Below, piece by piece: positions 41,844 to 51,104 of a DNA stretch of 64,000 nucleotides. A program made the translations under genes and the position numbers. Each line of letters begins with the position of its first letter. The stretch's first letter is position 1. Source of the DNA: Bacteroides reticulotermitis JCM 10512 (GTDB lineage Bacteria; Bacteroidota; Bacteroidia; Bacteroidales; Bacteroidaceae); assembly GCF_000517545.1 (NCBI RefSeq), contig NZ_BAIV01000021.1:1-64000 (forward strand). Direction: 5' to 3'. The notes under the pieces are model-generated. The model did no database searches. It was not told the origin of the DNA and saw nothing but the letters and a program-made list of their open reading frames with translations.

Positions 41844-43887
41844 CTACTTGCTGTTATCATTAATTTCAACTAAATTTTCAGTATTCTTCACTCTTTTAAA
41901 ATAGTGAAGTACTTTTCCTATCTTTACATTGTTAATTTCAACATTACTAATTGGCAAACGGGCATCCCCTTTCAGTTCGTAAACAACATTAGTACTATCG
42001 CAGGTTACATTTTTCAAAACGATATTATTAATACGCGTAATACGCGTTTCATATGTGGGTACAAGATCTTTCCATTGGTAGAGCACATCGGTGTCAATCT
42101 CAAACAAGCATTTTGTAGTACCGGAATGTACATTTTCCATATAAATATTTTCGATGAACCCGCCGCGACGATGGTTTGTTTTTATAAAAAAGAATCGATT
42201 CACATTATTCGGCGCCGTACAGTCGTGCATATAAACATTGCGTATGCCACCCGAGATTTCACTACCCACAGCCAACAACGCGTGTCCCTTAAGAATAGTA
42301 CAATTACGCACGACTATATTTTCAGTCGGAGTATTAAGTCTCCAAGCATCACGGTTACGCCCGGCCTTGATAACAACTGCATCATCACCTTGATCGAAAG
42401 TACAGTTTTCTACTAAGAAGTCCTTAGTCATTTCAAGGTCAATTCCATCATTGTTATGTCCGTGTGCACGGACATCCAAATTACGGGCAACTCCATTCTC
42501 ACACATATAAATATGAATTGTCCAAAACGGACTTTCCCTGATTTTGAAACTGTCAAGCAAAACATTCCTGCACCGGTTGAAATGAATCAGATGCGGGCGG
42601 AGATTATTTTCATCCTTTGCCATTTGCCGTTTTTCAACAGGTACATCAAAAGATGCCATATCATACAGTTTTTTCAAAGCGTCAAGATGTGGTTGTGGTC
42701 GTTTAAACCAGGTTCTCCACGTTTCCATTTTCGGTTTTAACATACCCCTACCGGTAATGGCAATGTTTTCGCAATTAAAAGCATAGAGCAAAGGCGAATA
42801 GTTATAACATTCCATACCCTCCCACGAAGTCATTACGGCAGGCAAATAATCGGACGGATTATCCGAAAACAGTAACACCGCCCCTTCCTCCAGATACAAA
42901 TTGACATTGCTGAGGAAATGAATAGGTCCGGTCAGCCATTCACCTGCAGGCACAACCACACGCCCCCCACCCGCCTTATTACATTCTAAAATGGCTTTAG
43001 CAAAAACTTTCGTATTATCAAATTTACCTCCCGATTGAGCTCCGTATTTTGTTATAGGAAAATCTTTTTGAGGAAAACGGAAAACACGAATCAATGGCAT
43101 CGAAAAAGGGGCATCAACAGCCAATAAGTCGTAAGGCAAGAGTTCCTTTTCAAGAGGAAGTTTAAGTTCTCTGATGCCATCTACAGCTAACTGTGCAATA
43201 AATGTCGCACCAGAAGCGTTCAAGTGCGTATCATCTTGTTTCCCTTTTGGAAAACGTTTATGTACCCCAGCATCAAACCAAACAAAGAGCTTTTTTGAAG
43301 TAGAGTCGCCAAGTTCTTGTATTTTCACCCGTGATTTAGCCTCCATATCTATAAGTGGAACGTTTAATTCCTTTGCCAAAGAACGTACTACACCCGGATA
43401 TTCCCCATGGTATCTAGAAGAACGCCTTTATCATCAAACTTTCGACGAACAATGGAAGTCATCAGTATAGGATTGGCACCTTTTTCTTTTGTTTCACGCA
43501 TAAAACGAGTTAGATTCTCCCGATATGCACCCTGAGGATCAGCATATACAGAAGGCTTCTCTTTTTTTCATCATTGTGTCCAAATTGGATGAAAACATAA
43601 TCGCCCGGTTTCAGCCGTTCAACAACTCTCTGCCAACTCCCCTCATCTATAAAGCTTTTTGTACTTCGTCCATTTTGTGCATGATTTTCAAACTTGACAT
43701 TTGCCGTATCAAAAAACAGAGGGAATGCCATCGCCCAACCTCTTTCCGGATTATCAGTCGTATCTTTGGGTGCCATCGTTGAATCACCAATAGTAAAAAC
43801 TGTTATTTTACTTTTTGTTGTAAAAGAAAGGCAAATAAAAGCGAATGCAAAAAGGGCTGTAACAGATATTTTTTTTAGCATAATCAT
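41844..43887 (-). CDS. CE12-GH28 fusion protein, two frameshifts
   Basis: An N-terminal SGNH esterase of the CE12 (rhamnogalacturonan acetylesterase) type: VFTIGDSTMAPKD carries the Ser and FGHNDEKK the GHND block. After an A7 run (43562-43568 on the plus strand) the frame shifts, and it shifts again near 43409, where one extra base restores DTHGEYPGVVRSLAKEL. The block DDTHLNASG follows and then a GH28 beta-helix (VENCTFDQGDDAVVIKAGRN with the catalytic Asp pair). The restored protein is 681 residues. The enzyme would deacetylate and cleave galacturonan/rhamnogalacturonan backbone. Starts MIMLKKISVTALF. Confidence 0.85.
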
Positions 43888-43920
43888 TTCCTTTAAATGT
43901 AAAATCACTATTGGAGTATT

Positions 43921-45162
43921 TCAGTTTCCATCCGGTTTCTCAATTTCATACAATGGAGCTAAATCCCAGTGAAAGGTGTTAAATTCGTCCGGTTTGGCAG
44001 GATCGATTTTTTTGTATTCGGGCAAAATATGTTTTAACAAAGGAATTTTACTATCTCTGATTCCACGTAAAACACATTGAGCGACTTCATAAGCGCCAAA
44101 AGCACTGAAATGTGTATTGTCGGCCAGAGCCTTTGTCTGTCCGGGAAAAGTATTTGCAGGATAATGAACGAATGCTTTCTTGGAATTCTCCGTGCCAAAC
44201 GCCTCGTAGAGCACGGCTGTCATTTGCGTAAGGTCAATCAGCGAAATATTTTCTTTCTTTGCCAGCCAGCGCACCGCATCATCGTATTCACCGTGAGTAT
44301 CTTTAATTCTTCCATTGTCATCAAACTGACGTCGGGAAGTAGGTGTCACCAATACGAGATTGGCTCCTTTATTTCTTGCTTCGTCAATGATTGTTTTCAG
44401 GTTTGTCACAAAAGAAAAATACGCACCCTTACCTGCACCACTTTCTTTTTGGTCATTATGGCCAAATTCAATGAATACATAGTCACCTGCTTTCATTTTC
44501 GAAACTGCTTGCCGCAACCGCCCTCTACCAATAAAAGAGCCTGCTGTTTCTCCACTTTCAGCGTAATTGGCAATTGCAATGCCCGTGTCAAAAAAGAGGG
44601 GAATCATCTGTCCCCAACTTGCCCAAGGCTCACGGCTTTGATCAACCACCGTACTGTTACCGCAAAGATATACAGTGACGACACTGTCGGCTGCCGGTCG
44701 GATACGGATACTTTGGCACAGGGGTGTATCTCCATTAAATTCGAGTGTAAGACGGTCATCCCAAGTCATATAATCTTTTTCACGATCTTTTATTTTCACC
44801 GAGTCCCCGTCAGAGATACGTGGCGTACGCTTGTTGACGACAAAGGACTGTTCCACGAATTGACCTTTTTTCGTAACCAGACGTTGGACGAACAGACGGC
44901 GGTTTTCAGCGCGGACGGTAGTTACCCCCGCCTGTTTCTTGCCACCGAGCGTTACGGTAACAAGATAATTCCCGTCAGGCACTTTCACCGAATAAAAAAA
45001 AGGTTTCTTACCGCCTTTTAGCGGAGTGGGCACAAAATCATATCCATATCCTCTTACATCGGAATAACGGGCAGTGTCCGTTAGATGATAAATTTCATCC
45101 GTTTTCTGCGCCCGCAAACATACTGCCACAACCAACAACAAACTCAAAAACAAAACTTTCAT
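43921..45162 (-). CDS. CE12 rhamnogalacturonan acetylesterase
   Basis: A 413-residue secreted esterase. An N-terminal beta-sandwich, galactose-binding-like domain (about residues 30-155) precedes an SGNH domain with VYLCGNSTVVDQ (catalytic Ser), EFGHNDQKE and the His block ADNTHFSAFGAYEVA. It removes acetyl groups from rhamnogalacturonan in the periplasm or at the surface (family knowledge). It lies 33 bp from the CE12-GH28 gene. Intact. Confidence 0.9.
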   Translation of the reverse strand: MKVLFLSLLLVVAVCLRAQKTDEIYHLTDTARYSDVRGYGYDFVPTPLKGGKKPFFYSVKVPDGNYLVTVTLGGKKQAGVTTVRAENRRLFVQRLVTKKGQFVEQSFVVNKRTPRISDGDSVKIKDREKDYMTWDDRLTLEFNGDTPLCQSIRIRPAADSVVTVYLCGNSTVVDQSREPWASWGQMIPLFFDTGIAIANYAESGETAGSFIGRGRLRQAVSKMKAGDYVFIEFGHNDQKESGAGKGAYFSFVTNLKTIIDEARNKGANLVLVTPTSRRQFDDNGRIKDTHGEYDDAVRWLAKKENISLIDLTQMTAVLYEAFGTENSKKAFVHYPANTFPGQTKALADNTHFSAFGAYEVAQCVLRGIRDSKIPLLKHILPEYKKIDPAKPDEFNTFHWDLAPLYEIEKPDGN

Positions 45163-45183
45163 TTCTTCATGCTTTAAATTATT

Positions 45184-46971
45184 CTATTTATTTATTACCT
45201 CTACATCAATTTTGCCACCAAAAGGATCAAAGTCAAAAAGTGCCTTATCTTGAAGTATTCTCACTTTTAATTTTTTCTTCCCTTGACGGACTGCAACTTT
45301 CTTTATACCCTTCCGTCCAATGACAGCGGTTAAAGGTTCGGTGAAAAGGTTTTTATCCAATGCCAACCGTGGAACGACGCTAAAGCCTTTATCCGTTTTT
45401 GCCACATCACAAGTTACCGCTTTTTGTTCCTTTACATAAGCGGCAACTTCGCGGAAAGTTCCCACCCATATCCTGTCTTCCAGTGTCTTCACCTTTTTCA
45501 GATACTCCCAAAAGATACCCGCATCACTGAAATGGTCATAGCCGTATGTTATCCCGTGGGTCATAGTCACTCCCCAACCTTTGTTCCCGAGTAGGTCAGC
45601 CAAACGCCTGTCCAGATTCTCCCTGGTACTTTTTCCCCCGACCGAAAATTGCAGGGTGCGTGTTCCGATCCGGTTTTTCTCTGCAAAAGCAATGGTTTCG
45701 TTGTTTTTGGCATTTCCGGGATAGCAGAAAGTGCGGGGGAAAACACCCGTATTCTGAAAAATAACAGTATCGTTGTGCTCTAATTCATGGTGCAATTCCT
45801 CCGGAGAAAGTTTTGTCACATTGCGGTGAGCCCAGCCATGACTGGAAATTTCGTGTCCCTTGTCCGCCATTTTCTTCATCTGGGACCACGTCATACGTGC
45901 AAATCCCCGCTGATAAGTTGTGTCGGCTATTGTCCGACCATTCACCCAAAATGTACCTCTGAAACCGAGTTTCTCCATTGCAGGAGCAACCAACGAATAA
46001 TGTTCCGCCAATCCGTCATCAAAGGTGAAGCTGATAGCGCAGGCCTTGTCATCCTTGTATCTGGCGACGCGAAAACCTGAGCCATTCAGTATTAATATTT
46101 TATCTAAAGTCTTATAGACTTTCTTTCCCAAATATTCCGCCGATTTTTCATTAAAATGTGTCCGGTCCTTTTGTAATTCCTGTGCGGACATATCAATGAG
46201 ATAAGCATTAGGATCTTCATTGGCTATACGTTTCATGGCAGCATCAATTTCAGGCTTGTAATGACGGTTCGACTCGGGAATAGAGCCAAAAACAAAGGGT
46301 AGTTTTGAATAATCCTTTCCCGTTTTTTCGGTCAGATGATTACGCACATAAGCAATCACTGCTTTCAGGTTATCGTAATATTTTCCGGCATACCGGTCAT
46401 CACTCTCTCCCTGATGCCACAGAAATGCATCTATCTGATAACCTCCTTCAAGTTTAGACAATGTAGAATCAATCGCCGCATCAATAGCATCGGTAAACGA
46501 GAGCAAGAGTGACTTTCCCTTCTTTTCAAAAGAAACGGTTTTCTCAAGCCATTCCGTATTTGCCGACCAGTACCGGCCTTTAGCAGTGTCGTTGGGATAT
46601 TGTATGGAAGTTCCTCCAACCACATACTTCACGACATAAAAATTTTCCTGTAGGACTTGTTCCAGAAGATAATAGGTTACCGCGTCATACGTCCAGAAGC
46701 CTTCTGAAATCCGGCCTTTGGGAAAATAGGGTATAAAATGCCCATCATTACGATTCTGAGAGATTTTACAATATTTATACGCACCATCCTTAAAATAGAC
46801 AGTGTCTATTGCCAATTTTTTTATATACTCCGGTAGAAGTTTATTGCTTACCCGACCATCGGTATTTGACTGTCCTGCCGTAATAAACACATGAGTATTT
46901 TTTTTCTGTGCTGAAACCAGAAAAACAAAAAACAGACAAAAGATTATAAATAAAGAATTCTTTTTATTCAT
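45184..46971 (-). CDS. SASA-type esterase fused to CE4 deacetylase
   Basis: Two deacetylating domains in one secreted protein of about 595 residues from MNKKNSLFIIFCLFF at 46971. Residues 25-290 form an SGNH/SASA-type esterase: HVFITAGQSNTDGR has the Ser, FLWHQGESDD the block III equivalent and KDRTHFNEK the Asp-x-x-His. Residues 305-520 are a NodB-like polysaccharide deacetylase: ISFTFDDGLAEHY and SSHGWAHRN supply the metal-binding Asp and His residues. A MITE-like insertion lies 11 bp upstream. Confidence 0.85.
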   Translation of the reverse strand: MNKKNSLFIIFCLFFVFLVSAQKKNTHVFITAGQSNTDGRVSNKLLPEYIKKLAIDTVYFKDGAYKYCKISQNRNDGHFIPYFPKGRISEGFWTYDAVTYYLLEQVLQENFYVVKYVVGGTSIQYPNDTAKGRYWSANTEWLEKTVSFEKKGKSLLLSFTDAIDAAIDSTLSKLEGGYQIDAFLWHQGESDDRYAGKYYDNLKAVIAYVRNHLTEKTGKDYSKLPFVFGSIPESNRHYKPEIDAAMKRIANEDPNAYLIDMSAQELQKDRTHFNEKSAEYLGKKVYKTLDKILILNGSGFRVARYKDDKACAISFTFDDGLAEHYSLVAPAMEKLGFRGTFWVNGRTIADTTYQRGFARMTWSQMKKMADKGHEISSHGWAHRNVTKLSPEELHHELEHNDTVIFQNTGVFPRTFCYPGNAKNNETIAFAEKNRIGTRTLQFSVGGKSTRENLDRRLADLLGNKGWGVTMTHGITYGYDHFSDAGIFWEYLKKVKTLEDRIWVGTFREVAAYVKEQKAVTCDVAKTDKGFSVVPRLALDKNLFTEPLTAVIGRKGIKKVAVRQGKKKLKVRILQDKALFDFDPFGGKIDVEVINK

Positions 46972-46982
46972 TTTATTGGTAT

Positions 46983-47081
46983 GAGCCCACTTGAAAAAGT
47001 ACATTTTGGCACTTTTACCCCCTTTAAGAAGCGCTCGTAGGGCGTTAATTTATAACAAAAAAGACTTTTTCAAGTGGACTC
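46983..47081. mobile_element. 99-bp MITE-like element with 7-bp target duplication
   Basis: Terminal inverted repeats GAGCCCACTTGAAAAAGT (46983-47000) and its complement at 47064-47081 match at 17 of 18 positions. The flanks are TTGGTAT at 46976-46982 and again at 47082-47088, a perfect 7-bp target site duplication. No coding potential inside. The element separates the SASA-CE4 gene from the upstream genes and lies within its translation-initiation region. The parent transposase is not in the window. Confidence 0.85.
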
Positions 47082-47110
47082 TTGGTATTTATTCTTCAAA
47101 TTATTATTAA

Positions 47111-47386
47111 TTACTGAGCTTTATATTCAAACCAATCATAAGAAGCTTCATTTTTTGATGGCTTACCGTTACTTGTAGCATAAACTCCAATGCCCGGACC
47201 ATTGAATTTATTGAATTTGTTATCTGAAATAACTTCTAAGCTTTGTATTACACCGATATTTATCATTTTTTCAGACGTTTCCCCAAAACTGAAATTCACA
47301 TCCAAGCCCTTTGCCTCCACTTTCAGATAAACATCTTGCTTGTTATAAGGAACCTGTTTAGTCATTTCCTTCTTTCCAATTATCAC
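47111..47386 (-). pseudogene. GH43 C-terminal fragment
   Basis: The 91 codons match only the end of the concanavalin-like C-terminal domain of GH43 beta-xylosidase/arabinofuranosidase proteins (PYNKQDVYLKVEAKGLD, GIGVYATSNGKPSKNEA, FDWFEYK-like end). The catalytic five-bladed domain is missing. The gap to the upstream GH2 stop is only 47 bp, so most of the gene has been deleted. No function is expected from the remnant. Confidence 0.75.
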
Positions 47387-47433
47387 TAGAGCAAAGAGAG
47401 GATTAATAAAAAAAATCTCGTATTCACTTTTAT

Positions 47434-49829
47434 TTATTTCGTTTCTAAATTCATTTCCACATTTTTCAATCCTGCCACACTCGCTTTAATCTTCACTTTA
47501 CCAGCGGATTGTGCAGAACGGAGAACTGCCATGGCAAAACCATTGTGCAACTGTCTCTTATTGCCCGCAAACAATTCATTGCTTTTATGGTCGCCGTTGT
47601 CCACTGCAATCAGGCGGGCTGGGCCCGATACATCAAAAACAACTTCTCGCGTAACAGTAGGGACTTTACGACCTTTGTTGTCTACTGCACATACCTTTAT
47701 ATACTGCAAATCCATACCATCCGCTACCCAATTATTGTTTTCCGGTTCAAGACGCAAAGCGACAGCTTTTCCGGTTGTTTCCAATTGATGGCGGGCTACT
47801 TCTTTGCCATCAATACGGGCAATGGCGGTTATCTTTCCTTCCACGTATGGAATATTCTGCCAGAGAATTTGATTACGTTTACTAACATCTTTAAAATCAT
47901 TCTTCTTTATACCAAAGGACTTCCCGTTCACCAAAAGTTCTACTTTATCGGCATTGGTAAAAGTAAAAACATTATATAGTTTTCCCTCTTCCCGATTCCA
48001 ATGGTCAGATATATTCAATGTTCCAATAGTTTGCTCATTCCATTCCATACTCTCAGAGGCCTTGTCTACGATACCTATATATACCATAGACTCATCGTTA
48101 AAAGCACTCTTTATCAGGTATGCCTGAGGAAAAGGATTTAGCGCATGGTCAAAATAAGAAAAACTCCAACCTTTGTTGGGCCAACCTCTTGATTCCCCCC
48201 AATATTCTATTGCCCCCCAATAAGCAAGTCCTACCATTTTTTCCCTATCCATCCCAAAATATGGTGCAAGTCGTTCATTCGTAGTAGCCTCGCTTTGGTA
48301 AATAATCATATCGGGAGCATGTTTTAGATATTCCGAATAATTCATCCAACGGTAATTGAAACTTGCTATATCGGTGACGGTAGCAAGTTCGGGCGGAAGT
48401 ATTTTTGTATTAAAGTCCAAATCGTTCTTAGAAATGCCACCCGCACGGGAAGGATACATCGCTACTGTAGTCTTGCGGGTAGGATCATACCGTTTTACCA
48501 GTATGTCAAGCATCCGGTAGGTGGTTACTCCCCAGTCGCCTGTAGGGAAACCTGCTAAGTCTTCACGCATCTGTAGTTCATTGCCGAGGCTCCACATAAT
48601 GACGGAAGGATGATTCCTGTCGCGCTTTATCCACTCAGGTATATTTCTAAAAACAATATCAGTCCAAGGTACACGTCCCGCCCAATAATCTTTATTACTC
48701 CATTTATCGTAAAGTTCATCAGTAATCAAAATACCATATTTATCGGCAAGGCGCAAAAACGATTCGGAATATGGATTATGGGAAGTACGTATGTGGTTGT
48801 ATCCAAACTCTTTCAGCTTCTTGAACATACGCTCAATAGCAAATTCGTGGGCAGCCGCTCCAACCGCCCCCAAATCGTGATGGTTGGCAACGCCTTTGAG
48901 GAAAACCTTTTTCCCATTCAATCTGAATCCGTATTCTTTTGAAAATTCGATAGAGCGAATGCCGAATTTCTCCGTTACGTTATCTATAATTTTTCCGTCC
49001 AGCGACAAAGAAATTTCAGCGGTGTAAAGATTCGGATGCTCGCAATCCCAAAGTTGTGGATCAGCAACATTCACCACGGGTAATGGTACTTCATCCGTTT
49101 GCTTTTTTGACCTTTTAGGAGCTATGGTTTTAGTTTCACCTACCAGCCTCCCACCAGGAGAAAAGATCTTAACCGAGATTTCCATATCCGCACTTTTCCC
49201 CCGAAAGCCCTCAATTTCCACCTGTAGATTTACTTTAGCATTTTCGGCTGAAATCTCCGGGGTGGTGATAAAAACCCCATGCCGTGCAACGGAAATAGAA
49301 TCCTTTACAATTAAATGTACATCCCTGAACAATCCGCCACCGGTATACCAACGTGAGTTTCCACGAGTACTGGCATATACAGCTACAGCATTGTCGCCAT
49401 CGTAATTAATACGCTTGGTGATGTCTGCTTCAAAGCCGAGGTAACCGTAATCGGTACCACCCACTTTTTCTCCATTCAGATATACGTCTCCATTGAGCAT
49501 AATACCTTCAATATCAAGCAAGACGCGCTTTCCTTTCCACTTAGGATCGGCTTTGAACGTTTTACGGTACCAGCTTCTCCCATTGCCTTGTATCCGCGCT
49601 GACTATTTCCCGATTTCTCCCAAGGCATTTCAATTTGAAAATCGTGTGGTAAATCAATGCTACGCCAACTATTGTCATCGAAATCAATAGCCGGTGCATT
49701 TTCCACGTGGCCCAAATTAAATTTCCAATTGAAATTGAAATTAAATTCCTTTCTGGATACATTCTGTGAAAAAATACATACAGAAACGAATGTATAAAAA
49801 ACAAGAAAACATATTGCCTTCATAATCAT
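47434..49829 (-). CDS. GH2 family beta-glycosidase, one frameshift
   Basis: Secreted GH2 enzyme, 798 residues when restored. The N-terminal sugar-binding domain has LPHDFQIEMPWEKSG. The frame breaks near 49572: one extra base turns AMGEAGTV into AMGEAWYRKTFKADP and leads into KWKGKRVLLDIEGI. The catalytic domain shows HNPYSESFLRLADKYG, the acid/base motif WSLGNE and a nucleophile region IIYQSEATT. C-terminal Ig-like domains follow (DGMDLQYIKVCAVD). It would remove terminal beta-linked sugars such as galactose. Confidence 0.88.
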
Positions 49830-49869
49830 TACATAAATTTGAGAACTTAAAAAGAAGGAGAGAGTTTTG

Positions 49870-50639
49870 GTAACTACTCAGGTCCTTTAAAATAGAAAAT
49901 AGTATTGTAATTGGTGTTGGTGTTGATATCCGGTTGATAATCTATCGGTCATTTTTTCTTCTTTGTTTGTATTGGTCTTTACCTTTGCACTGTGGAAGAA
50001 CAATTGAATGATATCCCCTTTATCCTCTCTACTTTATATGAGGAGTTGACTTCCCTTCGCAACCAGTTTTCCAGTGTTGCAAAGGAGAAAAAGACTCTTC
50101 TCAAAGAGTTGGCTTCCAAAGATCGTCTTCTTGGTTTGAAGGATCAAGAGATAAAACGACTCACCAGTGAGAACCTCAAGCTGCAAAAGAAACTATCCTC
50201 TTTTGAGCTTCCTGTGAAGAACAGCTGCAATAGCAGTATCCCAGCCTCAAAGAATCCGATTGCAAGGGCACAGATATTGCGCACCCGTTCGCTCCGCCGG
50301 AAATCGGATCTGCCCACCGGAGGGCAGCCCGGGCATGAGGGTCACACTTTGGAGTATTGTCCTGATCCTGATGTTATTCAAACCCACGTGTGCGAGTATT
50401 GCAGGCATTGCGGCGGTTCTTTGTCAGGGGTTCCATCCAGGGTGGAAGGTACACGTCAGGTCATTGATCTTCCTACCATAGCTCCCTTGGTAACCGAACA
50501 TCGGATTTGTAGCAGAGAATGCACTTGTGGACACATCAATAAAGCGGATTTTCCTGTGGATGTTCGTTCCAGAATATCTTACGGCCCCCGCATACAAGCG
50601 TTTATCTCTTACACTAACACCGTTCAATGCATTCCTTAA
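49870..50639 (+). mobile_element. Truncated IS66-family element
   Basis: The plus-strand reading frame 49992-50639 (215 residues) is the N-terminal part of an IS66 transposase. It has a Leu-rich coiled coil (about residues 35-75), LPTGGQPGHEGHTL, and a zinc-finger CEYCRHCGGSL. The catalytic DDE domain is absent: homology stops at NTVQCIP, where the sequence joins the minus-strand SusC remnant. A left end starting GTAACTACTCAGG at about 49870 is plausible. No right end is present. Confidence 0.8.
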
Positions 50640-50910
50640 ATCCTATAAAGCTAATGGAGATGATGCCATTTTTAGGCACATTGTGCAGAGTGAATTTTCC
50701 GTCCAGATCGGTAATGATACCATTAGTTGTACCTTTCAACAAAATACTGGCACCTATAATCGGCTCACCGACATTATCCGTTACAGTTCCGGATATTGAT
50801 TTTCCCTGAGCAAATAATACGCAGGGGCTATACAATAAAGCAATGAATACCAATTTTAAACAATTCGTCCCTATGACAAATATCTTTCGTCTTTTCTTCA
50901 TGTTTTCCAT
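50633..50910 (-). pseudogene. SusC-like TonB-dependent transporter, N-terminal remnant
   Basis: About 90 residues: signal peptide (FVIGTNCLKLVFIALLYSPC), then the start of the carboxypeptidase-D-like domain (SISGTVTDNVGEPIIGASIL, TDLDGKFTLHN, ISISFIGFKE). The remaining plug and 22-strand barrel, about 900 residues, are missing where the sequence meets the IS66 fragment. The usual susD partner is also absent here. It lies downstream of the hybrid sensor, the usual place for susC/susD. This unit therefore cannot import its glycan by itself. Confidence 0.85.
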
Positions 50911-51104
50911 GTGAATTTAAGAGTTAATAAATAAAAGATTAACTAAAACTAAATGAGCTCTATTTAGTTACGAGACAAAAGTATAAAGGAAATGCTGGCT
51001 TGGCAATACCTGATACTGCCATATAGGTGGAGATATGTACGTCTTCGTGGAAAGTCGTACACCCTTTTTTTAAGTTGTACGATAATACAGGCTTTTGAAC
51101 GGCA

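Noticed and set aside
44077..45021. 314-codon plus-strand frame opposite the CE12 gene
   Set aside because: Antisense shadow; the minus-strand CE12 has all catalytic blocks.
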